Shown in pieces: positions 25,070-34,844 of a stretch of 64,000 nucleotides of DNA; position 1 is the first letter of the stretch; each line of letters starts with the position of its first letter. The DNA comes from Lachnospiraceae bacterium. Lineage in GTDB: Bacteria; Bacillota; Clostridia; Lachnospirales; Lachnospiraceae. The notes under the pieces are model-generated. The model saw only the letters and a list, made by a program, of their open reading frames with translations, had not been told where the DNA came from and searched no databases. Position numbers and translations under genes: made by a program. The stretch spans positions 1 to 64,000 of the forward strand of contig JAILLN010000001.1 of assembly GCA_024693135.1 (NCBI GenBank), in the 5' to 3' direction.

Positions 25070-27682
25070 TCAGGGGATATGCTTTACAATTTCATGGATG
25101 ATGAAGGCAATGATCGGGATCACATAGATCAGGAGCACAGACATGCCCCATACCGCCTTCAGCAAAGGCCCTGCGATCCGATCCAGCAGGGCATGCCCTG
25201 CCTTCCTCCATTCACAGAAAAACAGGATAAGAACGGAAAGCAGGGAGATCAAAGCCCCTGTCTGCATCCCCTCAGGCAGGAAGGAGATCTCTACCCGGTT
25301 TTCTCCTTCCCCGATGGGTATCCCGGTAAAGAGCTCTGCCACATTCACTGCCTCTTTTTTCTCCCCATTCACCATCACCTTAAACCCGGGATTGTAGCAT
25401 ACGGGGATCATGGCCAGGTTTCTTTCCGGGTCTCCCTCCACGGTAAAGCTCAGGCTCCTGTTTCCCTCTTTTACCCTCTGCTCCATACCCTGGTATTTTT
25501 CACACAATCTCTCCAGCGCGTTCAGATCCAGCAGATATGCTTTTCCCTTCTCCAGGCCCTCGATCCCGATCTCTTCATCCTGGAATATCCCTGCAAAGAC
25601 CAGCCCGTGATTGAAATTGGCCGGATATGCCGTATTATCCATATCCCCTATGGTGGGGACGGGAACAGGCTTTCCGTTGACCCTGATGCAGTCTGCTTTC
25701 CCGCCAAAAAGGTACAGTGCCTTTTTTCCGGAGGCCATTCCCTGCATGCCCTCCATCCGTTCCATGATAAGGCTGTCTGTTCCTGTCATTGCCTGGAAAA
25801 AAAGATTATGGACATCCGCAGGATCCTTATCCCCGATCTCCGCCGCGGAAAGCTCCGGCGATACCGCCATCGCAAAGGGGAGCCGGTACACATGGTCATA
25901 CAGGCCATACCCATCCGACATTGCGGATCGCCGGTAGCTCTCATTCTCACAATAAAAGGGTTCGCAGGTCACTGTCTGGGTCACATGAAACAGCGCATCG
26001 GAAAAAAGAGTTCCCCCCGAATCCAGCATTCTCAGGAAATCCGTGTTCCCACCAAAACCCCTGAGCGCCGAAAGCTGCCCTGCCGTAGCCGTATGGCACC
26101 AGCCGGAAACACTTGCCCTTTCCACCAGCCAGCTGTAATCCACATTCATGGAGGTGTCCGGGTTTTTGATCCGGTCCAGCCTGTCCTTTGGGATCGGAAG
26201 GCCCTTACGTATGGCGTTTACCGTAGGAATATATGCCGTCTTCTGCTGGGGCTCCTCAAAGAAGCGGTCGCTGAAATGGGGATCCCCGAAGCCGATATAG
26301 GAAGCCGTACAGAGCTCCAGGGCCATCAATATCATAAGGCACGGGATCCTTCTTCTTATCCCGCATAAAAAGAGGGAGAGCAGAAACAAGACAGTGGCAA
26401 AAAGGATCCAGGCCCTGAAGAGCAGCTCGACAGGCCATACATCATGCAGGCGGTAGATTGTCAGGAGACCGATGAGAGCCAGTGCGGCCGCAAGTCCAAG
26501 AGCCGCCAAAAGTCCTGCCGGAGTCCTTTCCGTGGCGTCCTCTTTTATCCTCCCTGCATAGTAGGCGGCAGAGCTCAGTAGCACAAAGGCGATGATATAG
26601 CCACAGCGGATCGGATACTGGGTATAGGTTCCTGCATGCCAGATAAGGTCGATGGATTCAAAGGGGATCATGGCGCAGGGGAAAAAGCAGAAAAGCATGA
26701 TGAAAAGGGTCTGCCTTTTTTCTTTCCGGTAGATCCACAATCCGGATAAGATCACGGCCATCGCCGCCACTGCCCCAGACAGCTGCCAGCCCTTGATATA
26801 ATATTGATCCGTACCGATAGCCCTTAAGATCATCTTGACGGTTTCCATGAGCCCCATGGCCTGATTGTCCGAAAGCCTGGCCGAATTGGACATTTGCCTG
26901 ACCGCCGGAAGCAGCCAGAATGAAGCGAGCGCAAAGCCCCCCATTGTCCCCAGCCCAAGCCTTGAGGCTGTAGCACCCTGCTTTTCTTTTTCACAGAGCA
27001 GAAGAAGATATGCGCCGGATGAAAGCAGCACAAAGATCAGATTGATGCAGCCCGTATAATAGCTCAGCACCAAAAGATACCCCAGGCAGAGGGCATAGGC
27101 TCCCGTGCTGCTGATATGCCTGGTTTTCCGGCCGGAAAGCATGCGGTATAAAAACAGCATCAAAAGAGGAAAATAAACCGCCATATCCAGGTTTTCCGGT
27201 ACGGTGGAATGGGTCAGGGTATAGCCGCAAAGCCCGTAGGCCGTGCTGAACGCCGTGCGCAGGGAATGATCAGCAGGCACTGCCTCCCTTAGGAAAAGAC
27301 ACATATGGACGGACATGAAAAAAAGCTTCAGCCCCAGGATAAAGGTCATTGCGGGATAGATCACATCCCTGGGGATCAGCAGCAGGAAGAGGTTTAAGAG
27401 GGACAGGTTCCACTGGGTCGTGCTGGCCATGACCATATTCTGGCCCAGGTTGACATACCAGGAATATACCGCAGAACTCCTGCCATGCAGGATGTCCCAG
27501 ATATGATGGTACAGGGGCACATTCTGCTGCCCCATGTCATAATAATCCAGGCGGTTCGGCCCAAAGGGCATGATGCCCTTGAGCACCATGACGCTTAAGA
27601 ATAGAAACAGGGCGATGAACCCGGGAAGCAGGATCCATCCCGCCGTCTTCCAAAGCTCCCCGCCTTTCTTCTGCAATGCCAT
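25070..27682 (-). CDS. YfhO family membrane protein (putative glycosyltransferase)
   Basis: An 870-residue protein of the YfhO family: many membrane helices in the first half (GT-C-like layout), then a large extracytoplasmic domain, and helices near the C-terminus. Typical family blocks are NRLDYYDMGQQNVPLYHHIW, NLGQNMVMASTTQWNLSLLN and, near the end, VCYNPGFKVMVNGEKKEAV. Characterised members glycosylate lipoteichoic or wall teichoic acid outside the cell, using lipid-linked sugars. It is the last gene before the operon terminator and follows a second YfhO gene after 110 bases. The acceptor here is unknown. Confidence 0.87.
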   Translation of the reverse strand: MALQKKGGELWKTAGWILLPGFIALFLFLSVMVLKGIMPFGPNRLDYYDMGQQNVPLYHHIWDILHGRSSAVYSWYVNLGQNMVMASTTQWNLSLLNLFLLLIPRDVIYPAMTFILGLKLFFMSVHMCLFLREAVPADHSLRTAFSTAYGLCGYTLTHSTVPENLDMAVYFPLLMLFLYRMLSGRKTRHISSTGAYALCLGYLLVLSYYTGCINLIFVLLSSGAYLLLLCEKEKQGATASRLGLGTMGGFALASFWLLPAVRQMSNSARLSDNQAMGLMETVKMILRAIGTDQYYIKGWQLSGAVAAMAVILSGLWIYRKEKRQTLFIMLFCFFPCAMIPFESIDLIWHAGTYTQYPIRCGYIIAFVLLSSAAYYAGRIKEDATERTPAGLLAALGLAAALALIGLLTIYRLHDVWPVELLFRAWILFATVLFLLSLFLCGIRRRIPCLMILMALELCTASYIGFGDPHFSDRFFEEPQQKTAYIPTVNAIRKGLPIPKDRLDRIKNPDTSMNVDYSWLVERASVSGWCHTATAGQLSALRGFGGNTDFLRMLDSGGTLFSDALFHVTQTVTCEPFYCENESYRRSAMSDGYGLYDHVYRLPFAMAVSPELSAAEIGDKDPADVHNLFFQAMTGTDSLIMERMEGMQGMASGKKALYLFGGKADCIRVNGKPVPVPTIGDMDNTAYPANFNHGLVFAGIFQDEEIGIEGLEKGKAYLLDLNALERLCEKYQGMEQRVKEGNRSLSFTVEGDPERNLAMIPVCYNPGFKVMVNGEKKEAVNVAELFTGIPIGEGENRVEISFLPEGMQTGALISLLSVLILFFCEWRKAGHALLDRIAGPLLKAVWGMSVLLIYVIPIIAFIIHEIVKHIP

Positions 27683-27792
27683 GCCTATACCCTTTTATCC
27701 ACTACGGCTCTTCCGACGCTGTCATATCCGGTTTCGGATACTGCTGTTTTCATTTTGCGCTTCCCTCCCCGCACCGGGCAAAAAGCCCTTGT

Positions 27793-29910
27793 TTAAGACG
27801 TTTTTTTCTTCCTGATTATACAATGCAGGCGGATCTTTTTCCAGCTTATGAACAGCATGAGGGATGCCAAAAAGACCACCAATCCGGCTGAAAGCCCCGG
27901 AGTATGATACCGAAGGACCACCTCATGGGAGCCGCGGGGCAGGTCCAGCTTCATGCCCATGAGATCCGCCTCCTGAAGCGAAGCCTCCTGCCCGTCCACA
28001 TAAGCCTTCCAGCCCGGAGAAAAACCGAGCACGATAAAGGCTTCGCAATCCTTCTTTGCTTCTGCATGAAAACGGAAGCCGTTGGTCTCCATCCGGATAT
28101 CCGAGGCCTCCCCGGCGCTCTTCTCCCTTCCCTCCTGTAGTACTCCCGCATAATATTCCCGGTCTGCCGTGCCATCCTCCAAAAGAGGCTCTCCCTTTGG
28201 CGGCTCACGCAGATAAGCCATCCCGACAAAGTCCGGATTTTCAAATACCTGCCAGGCTTCCCCGTCATATTCCAGGGTTTCCTTCAGCTCATAGGATCCC
28301 GGCACATTCTCCGGATGCTTCGTCAAATGATATTTCACCCCGGACGCCGTTTCAAATACGCTGTCCCGTCCAAGTCCATAGCAGCGCCATCTGTCGTTTT
28401 CCTCATCGATCGCCCTGGCATAGCGCTGGACATAGCCGTTGATCATGCTGATCCAATAGACTGTGCCATGGTATCCGTTCAGCATGGCAGTATTCTCCGG
28501 CCGCTCATTCAACACCATGGTATTCTCCTTGGAGATCCGGAAAAGAGCGGGATCAGACCGAATGACCCGGGAAGCATTCACCGGGGAATCAATATAAGCC
28601 TCTACCGTCTTCAGGGGAAGAAACTCCTTTTCCCAGTCTGTGCCCGGCTTAGAAAAAAGCCAGCTCAGATTCAGGATGATATTCCCACATACGGCCAGTG
28701 CCGTAAGGATCCAGATGCCCTTTGCCAAAAATCCCTTCCCCGCAGATCCTGCCTTCCGGCAGAGCATCCCCAGTCCCTCTTCAAATACCGCGGCAAATAT
28801 GACCCCTAAGGAAAAGTGGATCAGGAAGACCCATCGGTTATAGGTATCCGCAAAAGCATTGAAAAGACAAGTGATGATGGGGAAGTGAAGGGAGATCAGG
28901 ACCACCGCAAAAAGCAGGAGCAGCTGGTTTTTGCGCCTTCCCTTTTTCAGGAAAAATACCCCGAAGAAGCCAAGGATCTCTAAGAGCGTCAATCCGCCCA
29001 GATAGCTCATCTGGCTGTCCCTTGGGTGAAGGAGGGACGCCATGAGTTCTTCATTCACCCTGGGGATATAATTATGATAATTGAATACGACATAATAGAT
29101 CGGAAAGCCTGTCCGGTCGCTGTTTCCCACGATAAGAAGGCTCGGCAGGAGGATCGGTGCAGAAAGCCCCAGGCCCAAAAGGAAGGGCCAGAGACATTTC
29201 AGGCATCCATCAAGGATCTCCTTCCATTTCAAGCCATGGATAAAATACAGCCGGACCAGGCAGTATACCGCAAGGGAGATCCCGCACATATACAGATAAT
29301 AAAAGCCGCACAGCGCTCCGTATGCCACAGATAAAGACATGACCGGCATTGCCCTGGAGTCCCTGTGAAAAACCATTTCCGCTCCCAAAAGCAGGAGAGG
29401 GAAATAGATCAGCACCGTAACCCATGCCGCATACATTCCCCCGCCGTAAACGGGAAATCCGGAAAAAACAAACATCAGGGCTCCGAAAACGGAAAGTCTC
29501 CGGTCAAGCCTCATATAGTTTGCGTAGCAAAGGAAGGAGATCCCCCCGAGATAAAGGCGGACAAAAAAGAGCAGGGTATACCAAACTGTCCCGTTCCCCT
29601 TATTCGCAAATACAGCCAGGAGATTCAGCGGTTCGCCCAGGCCGTAATAATTCATGCTGCCGATGATATCCTCCCCGAAGGCAATGCTCAGATCATACAT
29701 GGGAAGGACCGGCCTGCCGCTTAAGATCCCTTCCAGGAGCTCCCTGAGATACTGTCCCACATATAATAACCCCGGCAGATATTGATCCGCCCCATCCCGG
29801 TACCAGACATAGGTCCTGCCGTTCTGCCAAAGGCCGGCATAGCCCAGTATCCCGCAAAGGGAAAAAAGGATCGTATACAGCAGGATCTGTTTCCCGGTTT
29901 CCTTCTTCAA
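27793..29910 (-). CDS. YfhO family membrane protein, second copy, TTG start
   Basis: A 705-residue YfhO-type protein. The N-terminal half has many helices with YVWYRDGADQYLPGLLYVGQ and FGEDIIGSMNYYGLGEP, equivalent to the blocks of the neighbouring copy. The extracytoplasmic part ends with FSPGWKAYVDGQEA and a final membrane helix. It starts with TTG: the ribosome site AGGAGGT is well placed before it and the start overlaps the TGA of the previous gene (TTGA), so the two are coupled. The copy is shorter than its neighbour and clearly divergent, so this is not a recent duplication. Confidence 0.87.
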   Translation of the reverse strand: MKKETGKQILLYTILFSLCGILGYAGLWQNGRTYVWYRDGADQYLPGLLYVGQYLRELLEGILSGRPVLPMYDLSIAFGEDIIGSMNYYGLGEPLNLLAVFANKGNGTVWYTLLFFVRLYLGGISFLCYANYMRLDRRLSVFGALMFVFSGFPVYGGGMYAAWVTVLIYFPLLLLGAEMVFHRDSRAMPVMSLSVAYGALCGFYYLYMCGISLAVYCLVRLYFIHGLKWKEILDGCLKCLWPFLLGLGLSAPILLPSLLIVGNSDRTGFPIYYVVFNYHNYIPRVNEELMASLLHPRDSQMSYLGGLTLLEILGFFGVFFLKKGRRKNQLLLLFAVVLISLHFPIITCLFNAFADTYNRWVFLIHFSLGVIFAAVFEEGLGMLCRKAGSAGKGFLAKGIWILTALAVCGNIILNLSWLFSKPGTDWEKEFLPLKTVEAYIDSPVNASRVIRSDPALFRISKENTMVLNERPENTAMLNGYHGTVYWISMINGYVQRYARAIDEENDRWRCYGLGRDSVFETASGVKYHLTKHPENVPGSYELKETLEYDGEAWQVFENPDFVGMAYLREPPKGEPLLEDGTADREYYAGVLQEGREKSAGEASDIRMETNGFRFHAEAKKDCEAFIVLGFSPGWKAYVDGQEASLQEADLMGMKLDLPRGSHEVVLRYHTPGLSAGLVVFLASLMLFISWKKIRLHCIIRKKKTS

Positions 29911-31403
29911 GAGCGTACCTCCTTCCTATCCTGTGCATCCGTTGGGGCAAACAGCCTTACGAGCATGGCATATACCACCATCGGCACCGCCGTAAGCATC
30001 AGCCGGTTGCCGGAATCCCCGATGCCCAGCTGCAGAGCATCCTCCCTGGCAAAGCATGCCGCAAGCACCGCAAGCAGAAAGGAAAGCAGCACTGCATCCG
30101 AGAGCAGGAAGCCGATGCTCCGGCTTTGGATCATCCGGAAAAGAACCAGGCAGAGGGCAAGAAATGCCATGATTCCAAAATATCCCCATCCGTTTCTCTG
30201 CCATATATTCAGAACCAGGGCATGCAGGTTTGCCAGATAAAGATGGGGATTCAGAAACAGCATCAGGATATTCCCCATAAAAAGAAGCAGGACCGGAAGG
30301 AGAAGGGCAAGCCTTCTTCTTTTTGGCAAAAGGATCTTCTGCACGGCCAGGACATAGATCCCCGAAGCGATGCACATGGCGAGGATCATGGAGGCCTTAG
30401 CCGGCGTCAGGAAGGTCTTTTCCGGACGGATCCCAAGGATCAGATAGATCCTGGCATAATAAAGAAAAAGCATCAGAAGGGAGGGCAGCACCATGAGTCC
30501 CATCAGCTGCCGGGAGGTAAAATAAAGTGCCGAGAAGCATACCGCCAAAAGCATCACGAAAAGAGAGCCCTCCTGCCTCACTAAAGAAAGCACGCAGGAA
30601 AACAGGACCAGAGACAGGCCCCGGTCAGCCCCGAAGGGCTTCCTTTCCTTCCCGCCCGCCTCTTCCCCTGCTGCAAAAAGCAGGAAAAAAAAGATCATGA
30701 AATAATCCCCCGCCATTACCCACTTTGCGGTGACCAAAAAGGCCGGGAGCGTAGCCAGGTATAGGACGGCAGAAAGGCCAAGCAGCCGGCTTTCGGTTTT
30801 TTCCTTTAAGCAGAAGCCAAAAACCAGCAGGAAATTCAGATTCAGGAAATGCTGTATGCCAAAGGTCTGGGAAAATCCGAATAAAAAGGGCAGGGTATTG
30901 ATGATGGCGGCCACCGGCCCCACATTGGTCAGATACATATCAAACTGCGGCCTCCATGCGCCCTCCTTTGCCAGGATCTGGGGATAGGACGAATAAAAGA
31001 AGACCGAATCGTTATCAATGCCTACGGAAAGGATCCCCGAGCAGCAGACCAGCGCCCCCAGTACCACGGCCGGCAGAAAAAAAGCCAGCTGCTTAAGGCA
31101 GGATTCCCCGCTTTCCTTCCCCCTCCGGATAAAGAGCAGGAAGGCTATGGCAATGCCGGCTCCGGCCAGCACCGACACGGATACCGGGCTGAACCGGATC
31201 CCTGTGCCAAGCAGGATAAAGCTCAATACGGCAAAATACGAAAGGCCTGCCGGAAATGCCAGAAGCCCCCGAAAGAACGCAGAATAGCCTCCCCTTAAAA
31301 GCCACAAGAGAAGCCATCCTGCAAGGGACAGAATGATTATGGCCAGAACCTGCCTTGCATAATAGCCGGCAGATAATGTACCCATCAGGTCATTGATATT
31401 CAT
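29907..31403 (-). CDS. Polytopic membrane protein of the polysaccharide locus, unknown
   Basis: A 498-residue protein with roughly a dozen hydrophobic segments and few charged loops. A larger loop follows the early helices (GIDNDSVFFYSSYPQILAKE). The layout and position suggest a GT-C-like glycosyltransferase or a polymerase for the second half of the locus, which otherwise has a flippase but no Wzy. I see no diagnostic motif, so this stays inference. It overlaps both neighbours by 4 and 14 bases. Confidence 0.55.
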   Translation of the reverse strand: MNINDLMGTLSAGYYARQVLAIIILSLAGWLLLWLLRGGYSAFFRGLLAFPAGLSYFAVLSFILLGTGIRFSPVSVSVLAGAGIAIAFLLFIRRGKESGESCLKQLAFFLPAVVLGALVCCSGILSVGIDNDSVFFYSSYPQILAKEGAWRPQFDMYLTNVGPVAAIINTLPFLFGFSQTFGIQHFLNLNFLLVFGFCLKEKTESRLLGLSAVLYLATLPAFLVTAKWVMAGDYFMIFFFLLFAAGEEAGGKERKPFGADRGLSLVLFSCVLSLVRQEGSLFVMLLAVCFSALYFTSRQLMGLMVLPSLLMLFLYYARIYLILGIRPEKTFLTPAKASMILAMCIASGIYVLAVQKILLPKRRRLALLLPVLLLFMGNILMLFLNPHLYLANLHALVLNIWQRNGWGYFGIMAFLALCLVLFRMIQSRSIGFLLSDAVLLSFLLAVLAACFAREDALQLGIGDSGNRLMLTAVPMVVYAMLVRLFAPTDAQDRKEVRS

Positions 31404-32115
31404 GGATATCCTTAAAGAACTCCTCCATATGCTCCCGGTAATAATCCCGGCTCATCAGAAACAGATTTTCCTGCCTGTCCCAAAAGGCCACCAGCTCCCC
31501 CGCCCCGGACAGATCCTCCAGCCTGGCATAACCCATGATGCCGCTTTTCAGATAATGATAATACCACATATACATGAAGTAAGAGGTTTTGTAATACCCG
31601 CTCCAATCCGCGTCCCGGTCGTCGTTGGCGGCAAAGACATAGCGGAGCATGTCATTCACGGAGCCCAGCTCGGTAAAATATTCCCCCGCCCTTTCCTTTA
31701 TTCCCGCCTCCTTCACGACAGCCGGACGGGGCAGGGACGGATCCGTCTCAAATTCACCTGCAAACTCCCGGAAAAAGTACTTGCTGTTATCCATATAATA
31801 CTCTTTGTTAACCAGTGCCAGAGCCGGTTCGATGTCCTTCACATAGGTCCAGTAGGGGCGGAAATCCGCATTGACACATACTTTTTTATTCCGCGATACC
31901 TCCCGGAAAAACACATCCGGATACCTTCCCTCTTCCAGAAAATCCGGATGATACAGGGTCTGATTATGAAAGCCATACCGGTAGAGCCTGAATTTACCCG
32001 CAAGCTCCCCCGGAAGGGAGGCTACGTTTCCTGCCGCAAGCAGGATAAAAAGCCCTGCGATGATCCAGCTATTCCGTTTTTTTCTTTTTTCCAGATCGGA
32101 TGAATTTTTTCCCAT
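31390..32115 (-). CDS. Hypothetical protein with one N-terminal membrane anchor
   Basis: A 241-residue protein: a positively charged start, a single membrane helix at about residues 17-36, and a hydrophilic, Tyr-rich remainder that should face outside (for example YYKTSYFMYMWYYHYLKSG). No family is recognised. The gene overlaps the flippase before it by 47 bases in another frame and the membrane protein behind it by 14, so it is embedded in the operon and probably works with the 498-residue protein. Confidence 0.6.
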   Translation of the reverse strand: MGKNSSDLEKRKKRNSWIIAGLFILLAAGNVASLPGELAGKFRLYRYGFHNQTLYHPDFLEEGRYPDVFFREVSRNKKVCVNADFRPYWTYVKDIEPALALVNKEYYMDNSKYFFREFAGEFETDPSLPRPAVVKEAGIKERAGEYFTELGSVNDMLRYVFAANDDRDADWSGYYKTSYFMYMWYYHYLKSGIMGYARLEDLSGAGELVAFWDRQENLFLMSRDYYREHMEEFFKDIHEYQ

Positions 32116-33547
32116 ATTCGATCATCCCCTTTGCCGCATCCCGGTTCATGAGGCAGGCCGTAAAGCAGAGAAGGATGCCTCCGAGGAGATCGAGGATCCA
32201 GGCTCCGTAAAAGGATGCCTCTGCACAGTAAGCCGTCATGACCAGCGCCAGAAAGAACGTCTTTTTTACCGGATATCCCACGGGGATGCAGCGCTCCCCG
32301 GCCAAAGTGCCGATCATAAAGTAAATGAGATACGAGCAGCCCGTAGCCGCCGCGGCCCCAAGTCCCCCAAGCTTCGGGACAAGAAGCGCATTTCCCGCTA
32401 CATTGCAAAGGATCGTGAAGAGGGATGCGGCGTTCAGATACCAGTTCTTTTTTGAAAACTTGATGCTCTGGTTCGTGATCTCAAAAAGGATCGCAAATAC
32501 AGGCATCAGGGTAAGGAAGGGGATCATGCTCTCTGCTCCCCGGTAGTCCTTTCCCAAAATAAGCACCACGGCCCTGCGCGTGACGATCAGCCCCGATGAA
32601 AGAAAAACGCACAGGATCTGTACCGTGCCATATATCCTTTGAAAAAAAGGCCGGTTCTCCTCAATGTCCCTTGTCTCAAACCGCTCCATCGCGATGGGGG
32701 ACCAGTATGCCACAAAGGTATTCTTTACGGTAAGGAGCAGCACAATGATCCTCATGGCAGAGGTATAGAGCCCAAGCTCCTCAAAGGAAGACCAAAGCCT
32801 TAAGGCGAACCGGTCTGCAGAGGACAAAAGCCACTCCATCAGAAGCACGGCGATAAAAGGAAGGCCGTACCGGATGAGCTCCATCTCAGGGACCCGCTTC
32901 GTCCTTCCCTCCTCCTCTCCTGCCCGGCCCTGCTTCAGATACCGTATGATGAGAAAGAACGTCGTCCCACCCCAGGAAAGGGTCATGGCATAAAGCCCAA
33001 CCCGGAAGTTATCCCCAAAGACATGCCATGCCCCGATGATGATAAGGATAGACAGCACCTTCTGGGCGATATTGACATTGGAATACAGCTTTCCATTCTG
33101 CTGCATCCGGACATCCAGGAAAAAATACCTTTCCAGCACGGAGATCATGGTATATGCGATCACCAGCAGCGTGATGTCTGTCCCAGTTTCCCCAAATAGA
33201 AAGACGTTGGCCTGCCCGGAAAAAAAGACATAAACCACGGAAAGCACCGATACGATGCCCAGTGCCGGCAGGAGACAGGAAAAAAGAAGGTTCCTCCGGC
33301 TTACTCCTTCCCGGTAATAATACCGGATATAGGACTGGTCCATTCCCAGGATCGAAAAAATATAAATGATCGTGACCGCGATCTCAAACATGCCGGTCTT
33401 TCCGAAATCCGCCCTGCCCAAAAGCCTGGTCAGGATCGGGGTCTGGATGAACCCCAAAAGGAGCACCACAAAGTTTCCGTAGAAAAAGTCAAGGAAGCTC
33501 TTGACTAATCCGGATTGTCCTTCAGAGCCTCCAGAAGCAGTACCCAA
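32069..33547 (-). CDS. Oligosaccharide flippase (Wzx-like), second half of the locus
   Basis: A 492-residue membrane protein with about 12-14 helices. The start FVVLLLGFIQTPILTRLLGRADFGKTG is characteristic of Wzx-type PST flippases, which move undecaprenyl-linked repeat units outward. It differs clearly from the flippase at 42092-43516. Its start lies 26 bases inside the dehydrogenase gene, and no later in-frame Met is plausible before the first helix. It is the export step of the pathway encoded from 40.4 to 25 kb. Confidence 0.9.
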   Translation of the reverse strand: MGTASGGSEGQSGLVKSFLDFFYGNFVVLLLGFIQTPILTRLLGRADFGKTGMFEIAVTIIYIFSILGMDQSYIRYYYREGVSRRNLLFSCLLPALGIVSVLSVVYVFFSGQANVFLFGETGTDITLLVIAYTMISVLERYFFLDVRMQQNGKLYSNVNIAQKVLSILIIIGAWHVFGDNFRVGLYAMTLSWGGTTFFLIIRYLKQGRAGEEEGRTKRVPEMELIRYGLPFIAVLLMEWLLSSADRFALRLWSSFEELGLYTSAMRIIVLLLTVKNTFVAYWSPIAMERFETRDIEENRPFFQRIYGTVQILCVFLSSGLIVTRRAVVLILGKDYRGAESMIPFLTLMPVFAILFEITNQSIKFSKKNWYLNAASLFTILCNVAGNALLVPKLGGLGAAAATGCSYLIYFMIGTLAGERCIPVGYPVKKTFFLALVMTAYCAEASFYGAWILDLLGGILLCFTACLMNRDAAKGMIEYGKKFIRSGKKKKTE

Positions 33548-34844
33548 TTTTTTCTACCTCATCCTTATCCAGTATGCTCTTGATATCGATGATGACCCTC
33601 TCCCCATAGGGCAGGGACGGATCAAACAATCCGTCGAAGCTCTCCCATGGCGTATTCTTATATTCCTCGTGTGCCACGGCAAAGACCAGGCAGTCCGCAT
33701 CCTTGATCCCTTCGATGGGCGTAAGCTCCATGCCGTAGACCAGCCTGACCTCCTCCGGGTCTGCCTTCGGATCCGTGATCACCGGGACGATCCCGTATTC
33801 CTTCAGGGCCTGGGCCACCTCCATGATCTTGGAATTCCGTACATCCGGGCAGTTTTCCTTAAACGTCGCCCCGAGAAGGACTACCCTGGCATCCCTTACC
33901 TTCTTCCCGGCCAGCACCAGCTGGCGTATGATCTTTTCTGCCACAAACTGGGGCATGTCATCATTGATCCTCCGGCCGGAGGAAATGATCTGGGAATGAT
34001 AGCCAAGCTTTTCTGCTTCATATACAAAGTAATAAGGATCTACGCCGATGCAATGCCCTCCCACAAGGCCGGGCCTGAATCCCAGGGCATTCCACTTCGT
34101 ATTCATGGCCTCGATCACCTCCGTGGTATCGATCCCCATGCGGTCAAATGCCATGGCAAGCTCATTGATGAAGGCGATATTGATGTCCCTTTGGGAATTT
34201 TCCACCACCTTGGCGGCCTCTGCCACCTTGATGGAGCCTGCTCTGTGGACACCCGCTTCGATCACCAGCTCGTAAACGGCGGCAATGATATCCAGGGATT
34301 CCTGATCCATGCCCGATACGATCTTTTTTATCGTGGAAAGCCGGTGCACCTTGTCGCCGGGATTGATCCGTTCCGGTGAATAGCCTACCTTAAAATCCCT
34401 GCCGCAGACAAGCCCGGACTCCTGCTCCAGGATCGGCACGCAGATATCCTCCGTGACTCCGGGATAGACCGTAGATTCATAGACCACCACCGAGCCCTTT
34501 TTCAGATTTCTTCCCACCGTCCGGCTGGCCTGCTCCACCGGCTTCAGATCCGGGGTCTTATCCTGGTTTACCGGGGTAGGCACGGCGACGATGATGAAGG
34601 CCGCCTCCCGGAGGCTTTCCTCCCGGTCGGTGAATTCCACCTTGGAAAGCCGTACCTCCTCATCCCCGATCTCTCCGGTGGGATCCTGCCCTTCCCTGTA
34701 TCTGGCTATCTTATCGCTGTTTTTGTCAAACCCGATGACCTGTACCTTTTTTGAAAAGGCCACGGCGATGGGCAGTCCCACATATCCCAGCCCTACCAGG
34801 GCAAGCTTTTCCTTTTTTGCCACCAGCTCATCATATAATCTCAT
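33522..34844 (-). CDS. UDP-sugar 6-dehydrogenase (WbpO/TviB-like)
   Basis: A 440-residue nucleotide-sugar dehydrogenase. The NAD motif is ALVGLGYVGLPIAVAFSKK (GxGxxG), with the family blocks VAVPTPVNQDKTPDL and YESTVYPGVTE. The catalytic Cys lies in GGHCIGVDPYYF, and the C-terminal UDP-binding domain has GATFKENCPDVRNSK. The wording of these blocks resembles the WbpO/TviB group, which oxidises UDP-GlcNAc or UDP-GalNAc to the uronic acid, more than UDP-glucose dehydrogenase. A HexNAcA residue in the polymer is thus predicted. It overlaps both neighbours. Confidence 0.88.
   Translation of the reverse strand: MRLYDELVAKKEKLALVGLGYVGLPIAVAFSKKVQVIGFDKNSDKIARYREGQDPTGEIGDEEVRLSKVEFTDREESLREAAFIIVAVPTPVNQDKTPDLKPVEQASRTVGRNLKKGSVVVYESTVYPGVTEDICVPILEQESGLVCGRDFKVGYSPERINPGDKVHRLSTIKKIVSGMDQESLDIIAAVYELVIEAGVHRAGSIKVAEAAKVVENSQRDINIAFINELAMAFDRMGIDTTEVIEAMNTKWNALGFRPGLVGGHCIGVDPYYFVYEAEKLGYHSQIISSGRRINDDMPQFVAEKIIRQLVLAGKKVRDARVVLLGATFKENCPDVRNSKIMEVAQALKEYGIVPVITDPKADPEEVRLVYGMELTPIEGIKDADCLVFAVAHEEYKNTPWESFDGLFDPSLPYGERVIIDIKSILDKDEVEKIGYCFWRL

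Noticed and set aside
25004-26368. Long plus-strand frame opposite the YfhO gene
   Set aside because: Its product is Pro/His/Arg-rich and matches no family; the minus-strand YfhO protein explains the stretch.
27793-29910. The two YfhO genes as a recent duplication
   Set aside because: Lengths differ by about 165 residues and sequences agree only in family blocks.
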